From NCBI GenBank assembly GCA_947172415.1, contig OX359190.1, forward strand, positions 6,634,001 through 6,698,000: a DNA stretch of 64,000 bases, given 5' to 3'. The translations under genes and the position numbers were made by a program. The notes beneath the pieces are model-generated. The model saw only the letters and a list, made by a program, of their open reading frames with translations, did no database searches and was not told where the DNA came from. This DNA comes from Chondrosia reniformis. Its lineage: Eukaryota; Porifera; Demospongiae; Chondrillida; Chondrillidae. Positions 36,901 to 46,109 of the stretch are shown piece by piece (the first letter of the stretch is position 1; the number at the start of each line of letters is the position of its first letter).

Positions 36901-37871
36901 TTTGTAAAATTATGGAAACTTTTCTATCTCATTCTAGGATGTGCTATAGTTAATCTTAGTGGCATGATTCAGCCATCCATCAGATCTACTGATGATATGC
37001 ATAATGATGCAACCTTGCAGCACCACATACACTTGATTCTATAAATAAACATAACTCTATACTAAGAGAGCTATCTATAAACAGTTGCACAGGAAGGAAG
37101 GAGAAACACAATTGCAGCATATACACTAATAAAGACTCTGACATTTGGTTTAACAATATCAGAATACTATAACACATTACAGGGGCAGATCTATAGAATA
37201 TATACTGAATTGTGTGTTTCCTGGGCCTCTTATTTTCTTATGATTATTGATCTAAAATACTTCAGAGTTATAACTTGAAACATTCAGTCACCAGGCAACT
37301 ATCTATCAGATTACAAAACCAACAGAAATGTAAAAGAAAAATGCTACAAGAACAATCCCATAAAAGGTTATCAAACATAGACTATTAGAGTAAAAGCTAA
37401 AGTAGGGTAAAAGTAAAACTAAAGGGTGTCATTAATAACGAACCTAAACTGTGTACGGTAAGGCATCACCAGATGGGCACAAAAGATGAGGTTTCGTCGC
37501 AACAGGATTACGATGATTAGTGAGGCCGAATCTAAAATTATTGTACTATTCATCTAATCGTTCGAGACTTACATGTTGCATATTCAAATTGGTCGAATAC
37601 TGCTGAAAGAGATCGTCTTTTGTTCCCTCGGCTTTACCCATCTTCTGCAACATCTATAAAATAAGAGTTAAAAGAAGTTGAGTGTCCAGGCCAAAGTGAT
37701 CACTCGGACCTCGAAACGAAAGGAATTCAATAACTTCGTAAATATACAAAAGGAAACATTATCTTAGGATACTTTCGCTACCTTTTCATGGGCCCTTCCT
37801 GCATATTTAGAGGTGATTTTCCCTGCTTTGTGCAGAAAACCCTTTGCTGAACCGTCTCTCGTGGCAGCCAT
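21963..37871 (-). CDS. BIN1: Amphiphysin/BIN protein (N-BAR plus SH3), 647 aa
   Basis: Fifteen exons on the minus strand: 37782-37871, 37573-37653, 35494-35548, 30037-30131, 29768-29863, 29120-29182, 28773-28817, 28241-28326, 27739-27814, 27245-27312, 25305-25505, 25089-25189, 22990-23687, 22622-22726, 21963-22046. They total 1944 nt in one phase. Residues 1-30 form the amphipathic helix 0; the BAR domain runs to about 250 (LQKMGKAEGTKDDLFQQY, GKRERKLLDYDRAR, EDLPAFYDSRINVY). Residues 250-570 are a Glu/Pro-rich acidic linker with a PPKKPTRPEG basic-proline patch. The SH3 domain fills about 572-647 (DDDELVLQKGDIVYVIPF, GWQMGIQERTE, GVFPENFT). The family bends membranes and recruits dynamin or synaptojanin in endocytosis or T-tubule-like folds. 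The 28241 donor is GC (AG|GCAAGC). Whether it is closer to amphiphysin or BIN1 cannot be decided by eye. Confidence 0.92.
24000..24215. repeat. Diverged MITE remnant rich in TTATAACAAA
   Basis: TTTTCATTATAACAAAATGG, AACTTTAATTATAACAAATT and GTTTATAACGCATTTCTCAA resemble the terminal parts of the 3184-3512 element. Ends are not clear. It lies in an amphiphysin intron. Confidence 0.4.
24755..25076. mobile_element. Non-autonomous DNA element ending CCCTACTTAGAGAGTAC
   Basis: The series TAGCGCTAGTTCATTT, GGTTAACCAATTTGC, GTGAAACATGTT, TTAGGTGTTAGG and CCCTACTTAGAGAGTACG runs parallel to 51160-51500, with similar spacing. No ORF. The element ends just inside the intron before the amphiphysin exon at 25089-25189. 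Confidence 0.5.
25747..27183 (+). mobile_element. hAT element, internally deleted, in an amphiphysin intron
   Basis: The imperfect terminal inverted repeats are CAGGCCCGTAGGCCAGG, then a run of about 17 G and GGTTCGGACGAACC on the left, and GAACCCCCCCCTGC...GCCTACAGGCTTG on the right. The only gene is the front of a hAT transposase. No clean 8-bp target duplication is visible. The insertion lies between the amphiphysin exons at 25305-25505 and 27245-27312 and leaves their splice sites intact. Confidence 0.75.
26069..27130 (+). pseudogene. hAT transposase, N-terminal part (TTF zinc finger and DUF4371-like start)
   Basis: The ORF opens MGRRSQKECERKRA and has QSIETFLPPKRK, then a TTF-type region (RSFRQVWLSDHPWMVYSE, DGVLCTACAFFCAG, WNKKSEKAKEHESCQYHQRA), then the DUF4371-like GRQGIALRGDAESVD (from about 26905). 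An in-frame TAG at 26777-26779 splits it. The rest of the transposase, including the DDE and dimerisation parts, is absent: about 350 of the usual 700-800 residues remain. This family is common in marine invertebrates. Confidence 0.8.
29278..29420 (+). mobile_element. Left end of a pogo/Tigger-like element
   Basis: CAGTGGAACCTGCATTATCC after a TA, then ATAAACCGG, is a typical pogo/Tigger-like terminal repeat. The matching right end was not found; a weak candidate region with CCATAATCCAATAATTTGGG lies near 29660-29690. It lies in an amphiphysin intron. Confidence 0.5.
31701..31806 (-). CDS. Possible alternative first exon of the amphiphysin/BIN gene
   Basis: ATG at 31806 opens 35 codons plus one base, ending TTAG|GTAAGC. 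This is the phase needed to join the exon at 30037-30131, the same phase in which exon 3 (35494-35548) joins it. The peptide starts MSKVNGNPVLL and ends CDIVKETVL before AWLAASRSL. An isoform starting here would lack helix 0 and most of BAR helix 1. Supported by ORF, donor and phase only; there is no conserved-domain match, so it may be chance. Confidence 0.4.
32240..32570 (+). mobile_element. LINE reverse-transcriptase remnant
   Basis: In shifting frames: RVEQGVKMGVTP in place of the GxRQGxxLSP block, YMQMMWPSL-type remains of the YADD block (DNA GCAGATGATGTGGCC at 32402-32416), then QQWCNKFDLDINQNKTKAIH in one frame at 32461-32520. This order is typical of non-LTR elements of the Jockey/CR1 type. 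Very old. It lies in the amphiphysin intron upstream of the alternative exon. Confidence 0.65.
32571..35493. other. Amphiphysin intron sequence; nothing recognised
   Basis: Long AT-rich intron stretch. Open stretches at 32896-33276 and 34382-34618 have no recognisable domain and no exon borders. No RNA gene seen. Confidence 0.55.
35549..37572. other. Amphiphysin intron sequence; nothing recognised
   Basis: Second long intron stretch. A phrase (AAAGAGAATTGAAGGTAT, ACAGGCCAG) is repeated near 36425 and 36822, a small local duplication of about 60 bp. Otherwise nothing. Confidence 0.5.
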
Positions 37872-38345
37872 TTCGGGGAAGTCTTTGATAAACGTTAGAA
37901 TATACGGATGTGTTGTCTTCCGTATAATCGGGAAAGAACAATGACATCATCAACTGGTCACCTGGAGTAGGTGGTGCTTACGGATTTGATAAAATGGCTG
38001 AAGCTTTTAGAAGAAAATTATACCCCCTATTGATTTAAGGGAAAGAGGAGGATGTTTGCCCAGAGAATGTCAAATACCTATTGTCTAATTGATTTTCAAA
38101 AACCCAGGTGGCAGAAATTGTCGGAGTATGTTGCCACACGGCTGTTTCAAACCCGTACTTTTTGGAATTTAAGTTTGGAATGGGAATCGAAACGGACAAA
38201 CACACATGGCGTCTGGCGGTTAGGTGACTAGTCTGGCAAGCCATACCTTACATCTGCTTCGCGTTGAAAGTAAAGTCTGGTCTAACTCGTATTCAAGTTT
38301 TGTACATAGTGGGCAGAGTTGACGCATACTAGTTAAAGGATTGAC
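37872..38345. promoter_or_regulatory. Presumed amphiphysin promoter region
   Basis: Sequence upstream of the amphiphysin start codon at 37871. An ATGACATCAT word (AP-1/CRE-like) lies at about 37942. No TATA box stands out. Position is the main argument. Confidence 0.3.
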
Positions 38346-39197
38346 TGCCGTAAATGGCTGACTTAAATCTTGTCAGTTTTCAAGCTTCTTTAAACCGATT
38401 TGCTGAAGATCTTCCAGTCTTTAACCTTAACTATCTTGCTGCAAAGTTTGCAAAACTCTAACTGCAGCGTAGCTGACATACGTAATTATAATAACTATAT
38501 ACATATTCCGTATTACATAATGTACGTAATGCAAAGAGTTATGCATCATCATTGCGGTTTACGCGCGTTCAGCGATCTGATTGGAAGCAAATTGTCTCCC
38601 TTCTAGAAGAGGAAACTGCCAACTATGTCTCAATGACCCCGAGCTCCCCTGACGAACCTTCTTGTGCTTCTGCTGAAATGTCTGACCACCGTACCATTCA
38701 TCCAACTGCCTCTAACAGAAACAATGAGGCTGATTTACAAACGACAGCCGCAGACTATCACTATCCCCATCCCCCGCTAAATCCATCTCTGAACCTAATT
38801 TTACCTGGGATAAATTGGATGGTGGAGCGTTTTGCCGAATTGTCAATAATGCCTATCAAGAAGTGGTGAAATGGAGAACAAACCTGTTCAAACTACCATT
38901 GGGAAAAAACGCAAAGCGTTTTATTAGAGAATCCACCCAACTAATCACAGAATTTGTAGAAGGCTCTGCAATCGAATCCATTGCTTTGAAAGCTTTAATG
39001 TTGATGCCCTCACTACTTCTGCAGCGTCCTTTCCGGAAGTATAAAACAAAAGACCATCATCAATATCTCGAGCGGAGGCTGACTTTATGGGCAGCTGGCG
39101 ACATCAAAGATATACTTTGTGAAGGTCACGCGATTCAGGAAAGAATATCTCATTTCCATCATAAACAGGAGGCTGACACAGCTAGAGTGTTTGCTAA
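38346..39197 (+). mobile_element. Reverse-transcriptase element of unclear class, left part (fossil)
   Basis: The protein pieces LFKLPLGKNAKRFIRE, LMLMPSLLLQRPFRKYKTKD and ERRLTLWAAGDI resemble the front of a large reverse-transcriptase protein I recall from cnidarian and sponge genomes. A start-like MADLNLVSFQASLNRF at 38352 may belong to it. The element is interrupted here by the DIRS-like element and resumes at 45167. Broken, with several breaks. Class (LINE-like or other) not decided. Confidence 0.6.
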
Positions 39198-42100
39198 ATG
39201 GAGTTTATATTTATATAAACAGAGTTAGCGTGACCAGGGGGGGCGGCGCTTATTGGATTACGCAAAGCTAGGTCATTGACACGAATGGATTACGATATCG
39301 ATATACAATTAATTTAGTTACTTCTCCTAAGCGGGAGGTATACATATCACTACATAATAGAGATAAGAGCTTTAGGGGTGCGGCGCAGCAGCAGGAGGTC
39401 TGACGTAGGTGCGGCAAGCAAACTACCTCGTGCTTGTTAGAGCAATCCGCCCACAGTAAAGATCCAGCTAACCGGCATAAAACTCGACGATGGCTACATC
39501 AGATTCCCCAAACGCTTCACAACCCTCTCAAGGCGAACAACAGCAACTTCCACAGTTACCCGACCTGGCCGAGCTCACTCCGACACAGGCTCAACGAGTT
39601 TTGGAATCGGCGCTCCATCACTTCCGTCGGATCAATGCGGAGACTCAGCCGTCAGGCACGCGAATACCCACAGCATCGCTACTCAACGGCGGTATTCTAC
39701 CTTCTGAATCAGGTAAGCCCTTATATTTGTACACATTGTCACTGCCAGCCCACACATCGCCAGCATGATACAGATATAACGGCCACAGCTACCATTCCTT
39801 GCTAGTCCAGCGACGATCACGTAAATAACTACTTTATGCGACGATCGTCGCACATGTTGGGTAAATATCCGCCCCCGCCCCCTTAATTCCCAACTCTCAG
39901 GCTGCATACTGAGTAGGGAACCTTAGTAATCCGGCTCACGGGCAGCGGCAGCAGCAGCCAAGTATATACACTTGTCAATACGGAAGGCACCACCTATAGC
40001 ATATCGGTTGGCTCAATCATGACTTCATGTCTATAGCTCCTTCTTAATATCACCAAGGCATCAGACTACCAATGACAGCTACAGGTTAACAAGGGCAATC
40101 ATTGATGTCCATAGTGACAAGCTAGCAGCACCACCGCAGCCGCAGCAGCCTTTGGGCCAGTCTGCATGCATAGCGTCCACACACAGGCACATATACTCAT
40201 TCACCATATTACCACTGCACCAGCCGACCCTGACACTTATACATGAAATATACCATAGCCAGTCACTTGAACTCGACCAGGCCACCGTCACAACCATTCC
40301 TATATTCTTTACACTAGATAACGGAGTCTAAAGATAAGTCATTCAGGCACACCCCGACGCATATAACAGACCGCACACACGTATACAGACACACTTTGTA
40401 GCACTATACAGGCCAGTTGACTAAGCATATAGGCTGGAAACGAGAGCTTCCAGCGACCCCCACCCCCCCTTTTTCCACTAAGCATTGAGACTTGTTTCAC
40501 TGGCCCCCTCGTCTTTCTATCCATACAGACCAGCCACTTGCCTTCATTCAGCCTGGTCAAATTCCTGCAGCGGCGCAGCTAGCCCACTTGGCTCTCCAAC
40601 CATCAACGGACACTACAACTCCCACGCTACCCTCCGCGCAGGCTGATGCCATTGGTACTACACTCATGGCCTCACTCGGCAACCCTGCAAAGGAGTCTAC
40701 GGCAGCATCTCATATACCTCAGCAAGCAGTGTGTGACACGGGAGAGCCCCTACCCCTGAAGCTTGTACAATCCTTGAGAGAGATGTCTTTTGTGCAGCTC
40801 CATTGGTTCTTGCCAGCTCCATTGCTGCAAGCCACTTTTCCGACTGAAGAATGTCCTCACAGCCACTGTCACTGTGCACCCAATTCCACCTCGAAGCGCA
40901 GCATGAAGACAGTGGATGATATTTTCACGTGGGTGCTGTGTTTTAACAGGTACATAGCAGCACTATGCTCCTTCCACCCAATGATGTTACCACAAATGAC
41001 AGCATACGCCAACACAATACTGCAGGCTTACCTGCAGTTTCAAGGCAATGGCTGGCGAGTATATGATCGCGCCTTCAGGATTGAAGCGGCCTCCAGGAAA
41101 AATACTAATTGGAAAGCAGTGGATCCCAGCCTTTATGCACGCTTTGTGGCCTGTCAGAGCCGCCGTACATCAACCTGCCAATTTTGCTGCAGCTCTAGCC
41201 ATAAATCATCAGCTTGTCCTTGGGGTGTGGACGAGCCTTCTCAACAGAACGGGCCCACTACAACCCCCTGGCCGCCAGTTCACAGTATTTCAGTTGGCAA
41301 CCGCTCCACATCACCCATATGCCTCTTGTGGAATGGAGGTGCATGTAGATTCCCAGAATCTTGTCGATATCGCCATGCATGTGCCATCTGTCTAACCACT
41401 GGCCATCGCTCAATAGAATGCCAGCGCATATCATTCAGACAACGTGGTCCCCTTGCCTTACTCCCACCCCCCAATAAACGGGCAGCCCCATAGGCAGGCT
41501 GCCGCTATGGAGGAACGCATGCAGGTGATTTAACGTATAGTTTGCCGCTACATGGGCAAGTATTGTTAGATAGAGATGTACGATATTAGTTGCATAATTG
41601 ATTTCGGGCACAGCATGCAGGTCAATTAAGATTTGTTTATTGTTATATATAATAAATATTCATTTGTGACGACATCTGTGGCACTGCATTTAATTTATCT
41701 CTTAAAGCATTCCATAAGTTGGGCAGCAGGACGTATATATAGACAATGTCTTCTTGGCAACCATAGGCAATTGCAGGACATACAGTATTACCGCATATAA
41801 ACTCTCCCGGCACGGCAGCAGGCAGTTATGTATAGAGGCTTGCACTGTATTATACAATAATATTTAATAATAAATGTGTGGTTTGCACCAGACCATATAT
41901 ACAACAGTTGCTCACATTATATCTAGCTACACCTACAACTTGCTGATTGCATATATATAGCACATACCCCTTCCCATTTAATTCAGGTCACGGATGTTAT
42001 GCCTATACAAAGGATCTTCAAGCATTTACTAATGCCTCTACCCGCCCTTCCCCTCATTGGCGCATGCCTAGGGCACCTCAACCAGCACCATCCCCCCTAG

Positions 42101-45100
42101 TGGTGCCGCTCTGGCAGGATGCCTTGCAAGCCTACCCCGATAGGCCTTTGGTTCAATGGATACTGGAAGGACTACAGAAAGGTTTTCGCTTAGGCTGCAG
42201 CCACGCATGACACCAACTAAGACCAGCAAAGCGTAATATTCCTTCAGCATATGAGCACCCAGAAGTGGTGGAGGCTTATCTGCTGGCAGAAGGCCAAAAA
42301 GGTCGTATATTGGGCCCTTTTCCACTCCCACCTCTCGTACCTCTTCAAATCAGCCGATTTGGGGTCATTCCTAAAAAGTCACAGCCTGGCAAGTGGCGTC
42401 TTATTTTAGATCTGTCATTCCCAGAGGGCCACAGCGTTAACGATGGGGTCTCTCCAGAGTTGAGTTCTCTTCGCTACCCATCAATAGATCTGGCAGTCAC
42501 ACAAATACTACAAGTAGGCAGGGATGCCCAACTCTCAAAATTGGACATCAAAGATGCCTATCGCATCATTCCAGTGCACCCTGACGACTGGGGCCTTCTG
42601 GGCATGCTGTGGAAGGGGCAGTATTATGTTGACACCCGTCTCCCATTTGGTCTTCGATCAGCACCAAAACTATTTACAGCATTGGCAGATGCCATCCAGT
42701 GGCTCATCAAGGAAAGAGGCACTGAATGCTGCATCCACTATTTGGATGATTACCTCTTCGTGGAAAAACCCACAGCCACAGCACAGGCTCTCCATATGGC
42801 CTGTGCTACCCTTAGTGACCTAGGGGTCCCCTTGGATGCAGAAAAGGTAGAGGACCCCAGACGTGCTTAGTATTTCTAGGCATCGAACTGGACACCCACA
42901 CCTTGACAGCACGCCTGCCACAAGAGAAACTCCAGCGGCTGTCAGCTCTCGTGGATGCATGGCAAGACAGGAAGGCCTGTACAAAGAGGGAACTGTTATC
43001 GCTCTTGGGAGTTCTGCAACATGCAGCAATGGTGGTTCGTTTTGGCAGGGTGTTTATTCGCCGCATGATCGAACTATCAAAGGTGGCAAAGGAAGACCAT
43101 CACTTTGTCAGACTGAACAAAGAGTTTCGCTCAGACCTACTATGGTGGAAGACATTTCTCCCCAGGTGGAATGGCTGCAGCTTCTTACTGTCAGCGGTAC
43201 TAGCAGCCCCTGACATACAAGTTCTATCAGATGCCTCAGGCCCATGGGGTTTTGGAGCCTGGTGCCCGTCTTCATCCGCATGGTTTCAGGGCTGTTGGCC
43301 CCTGACATGGAGTCAGAAGAATATAACCGTTAAGGAACTGCTACCTATCGTGCTGGCAGCAGCAGTTTGGGGTCCTCAATGGCAGCGAAAATCAATACGC
43401 TTCAGATGTGACAACATCGCCATGGTCCATGCCATCACTTCGGGCAAAAGTACAGAAGCACTGGTCATGCACCTACTAAGGGGGCTACATCTGTTCGCAA
43501 TGGAATATGGTTTTTGCATTTCGGCAGAACACATCCCAGGGAAAGAAAATGGCCCAGCCGATGCTCTCTCTCGTAACAAAATTTCCTCTTTTCTTCTGCA
43601 GGTACCAGCAGCTGCCACACTACCAACAACCCTATCTCAGGATCTCCTCCAGCTATTTTTGGCAGAACCGCAACCGGACTGGCTATCGAGCGATTGGAGA
43701 AAGCGGTTGATTTCTATATTCAGGAAGGTATAGCCAGCTCGACAGCTCGGACTTATGCCTCTGGCCAAAAACATTACCTGACCTTCTGTCAGCTGGTGGC
43801 TCTACCCCCTCTTCCTGCCTCAGAACAGCAATTGCTACTATTTAGTGCGTTCCTCGCCTTAAAAGGACTCAAGTGGCAGACCATCAAAACATATCTAGCA
43901 GCGGTTAGACATCTCCACATTACCAATGGTCCCAGCACTCCTTTCCCAGATGGCAACCGCCCCCGCTTGGAATTACTGTTGAAAGGAATAAGGAAGGCAA
44001 CTTCAATCATACCAAAGAAACCTCGCCTTCCCATTACACCAGTGATGCTCTGCAAAGTCTGGGACATCATAAGGACTCCCCCTACTACCCCAGATAAATT
44101 AATGATATGGGCCGCAATGAATGTCTGTTTCTTTGGTTTTCTTCGAGCAGGTGAAGTATGCATGCCCTCTGCCACGTCCTACGACCCAATTTGGCATCTA
44201 TGTCTAAGAGACGTATCAGTCGACTCTCACGCTTCCCCTACTAAAGCCTTTATCAATATCAAGGCTTCCAAGACTGACCCCTTCAGGCAGGGTGTCACAA
44301 TCACACTAGGCAAGACAGACCAACAACTTTGCCCGCTGACTGCTTTATTGCCTTTCATAGCACTGCGCAACACACAGCCAGGGCCATTATTTCAATTTAC
44401 AGATGGCTCTTTTCTGACCAGGGAGAAGTTTGTGCAAGAAGTCAGGCGACTGCTTCAATCAGCAGGCATAGACCCCACACCATACTCTGGTCATAGTTTT
44501 CGTATTGGAGCAGCAACTACAGCGGCACGAGTAGGCATGGACGCGGCTTTAGGTGGAGGAGCTCTGCTTATCAGCTGTATATAAAGATCCCCAGAGAATC
44601 TCTAGCCTCAGTGTCCAAGGCTATGGCAACCAGCAACTCATAACCAGCCTTTAGCAAATATATACGTACATGTGCATGTGCTTATCATATCTTATTCTTT
44701 TGGTATATGCATGAGGGAGGCAGAACTAATTAGTGTGTATTAATAATCACAATCTCAGACTGATATATAAAGTACTATCTTCAGTGTTTAATTCGAAAGG
44801 TTATATTGGGTGGAGAAACTCCTTGGGCCATAACAGCCTTGCCCGATAGGTCTGTTATGATATTCCACCCAAGCCATCAAAACCAATAAGTGCGGTTATA
44901 TATAGAAACAGAATAGGACTGCTTGGTATATATATAAGGAGTAACCAAACCAATTAAATTTAGGCGCATGCATGCATTAAGCAAATTATAGTAGGAAATA
45001 TTTAGCAGGAAATTGTAATTGGTAGCCCCTCCTGGTCCTGTACCACGCTCCAAATATTAACCTGGCACTTGCATGCCTGGTGACCTCTTGAAAATATGTA

Positions 45101-45161
45101 TTATATATTATATATTAAATAAGGGCATGGCAGACCTCGTTGTTTATGCCACCTGGGCCAG
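39198..45161 (+). mobile_element. DIRS-like tyrosine-recombinase retroelement (fossil), about 6 kb
   Basis: The parts in order are a leader ORF (39490-39768), a gag-like ORF with Cys/His knuckles (40492-41493), reverse transcriptase (about 42265-42870, catalytic HYLDDYLF), RNase H (about 43220-43580) and a tyrosine recombinase (43694-44540, with the HSFRIGAATTA box). No integrase and no long terminal repeats are seen, as expected for DIRS-order elements, which insert through the recombinase. It sits inside another retroelement; GCTAA occurs at both edges (39193-39197 and 45162-45166). It is broken but long stretches stay open, so it is fairly young, with perhaps a handful of breaks. Confidence 0.85.
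44804..44870. repeat. Compound stem-loop near the 3' end of the DIRS-like element
   Basis: ATTGGGTGGAGAA pairs with ATTCCACCCAA, and inside it CATAACAG pairs with CTGTTATG. The loop contains CCTTGCCCGATAGGT. DIRS-order elements carry inverted or split terminal repeats used in circular intermediates, so this could be part of that; inference only. Confidence 0.55.
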
Positions 45162-45166
45162 GCTAA

Positions 45167-45660
45167 CCTCATGTTTGAAGGTAAAGTGAAAGCAGCACTG
45201 AGGATATTCACAACCAATGGGCAAAGTAGCTTTCTTAGTCCTAATCAACTAGTTGAGGGCGGGGATAAAACAGTACTAGACGTGCTCAGGGAAAAGCATC
45301 CAGAAGACCAACCCCTAGTGCCATCTTGTATCGTTGATCCTGCTAATGCAGAGTCTTTTCACCCTGTGTTCTTTAGCCAAATTGATGGAGCACAAATAAG
45401 ATCAACTGTTCTCAAAACTCAGGGAGCCGCATGACCTTCAGGGCTAGATGCCGCCTACTGGAGGCGTCTCTGCACATCCTTCAAAAAGAATATGAACTAC
45501 TTTGTGATGCAATTGCAAAGTTTACCATTTGTGTTTCTTCCTCTCACATTGATCCACAATGCTTATCAGCCTTCACTGCAGGCAGACTGATAGCTCTTGA
45601 CAAAAGTCCAGGAGTACGTCCAATTGGCATTGGAGAAATCCTCAGGAGAATTGTCTGTAA
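45167..45660 (+). mobile_element. Reverse-transcriptase element, middle part (fossil)
   Basis: The pieces GKVKAALRIFTTNGQSS, TVLDVLREKHPEDQPL, SQIDGAQIRSTVLKTQGAA and DKSPGVRPIGIGEILRRIV belong to the same family as the part at 38346-39197 and follow it in the order expected. The DIRS-like element separates them. Broken. Confidence 0.65.
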
Positions 45661-45987
45661 GTCCACCCACCCCTTGACCCATCCAGTCACACACTTTCAC
45701 TATTTATTCCTTACTTACTGCACTGTTTGTTTTATCTTACTGCATAAAATATACCTCACGTGACCACCCACACTCCCAGCTTCCCGCCCATTATTTTCCC
45801 GCCCGCAGCCATCTCACCTGCCCCTCCCCCTACCGATATATAAGTCACCATGCCCTGTAATCTCACTACCACTGATGAAGACCCGAGATTGGGTCGAAAC
45901 GTTTGGTTATCATTGACAAGCGACATCTGTCCCAATCCCTTGGCTAGTGCAGTTCCAGATTCTGAAGCATGAATACACCTAGCCACA
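45661..45987 (+). mobile_element. Small insert with TATA box and hammerhead-like hairpin
   Basis: About 330 bp interrupts the reverse-transcriptase element. It begins with GTAAGT-like sequence, has a C-rich stretch, CGATATATAAG (TATA-like, about 45833-45843), then CTGATGAAGACCCGAGATTG and GGTCGAAACGTTTGG. It could be a terminal repeat of a Penelope-like element, a SINE, or (less likely) an intron. Ends are approximate. Confidence 0.45.
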
Positions 45988-46108
45988 CAGAGATCTTCAA
46001 AGTGATCTTGAGTACCATCAGACAAGACATACAATCTACAATCGGTGCCCTTCAGCTTTGTGTTGGCCACGAAGCTGGCTGTGAAGCAGCAGTACATGCC
46101 CTGAACCA
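45988..46108 (+). mobile_element. Reverse-transcriptase element, right fragment (fossil)
   Basis: A short stretch reads IRQDIQSTIGALQLCVGHEA then GCEAAVHAL, the next block of the same reverse-transcriptase family (LQLCxGxxAGxEAAVHA). The rest is missing; the Gypsy element follows at once. Confidence 0.55.
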
Positions 46109-46109
46109 G

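Noticed and set aside
40079-44175. Minus-strand ORFs across the DIRS-like element
   Set aside because: Shadows of the plus-strand gag, reverse transcriptase and recombinase frames.
45660-45990. Intron inside the reverse-transcriptase element
   Set aside because: It starts with a donor-like GTAAGT, but the TATA box, the hammerhead-like hairpin and the lack of a clear acceptor fit an insertion better. Not excluded.
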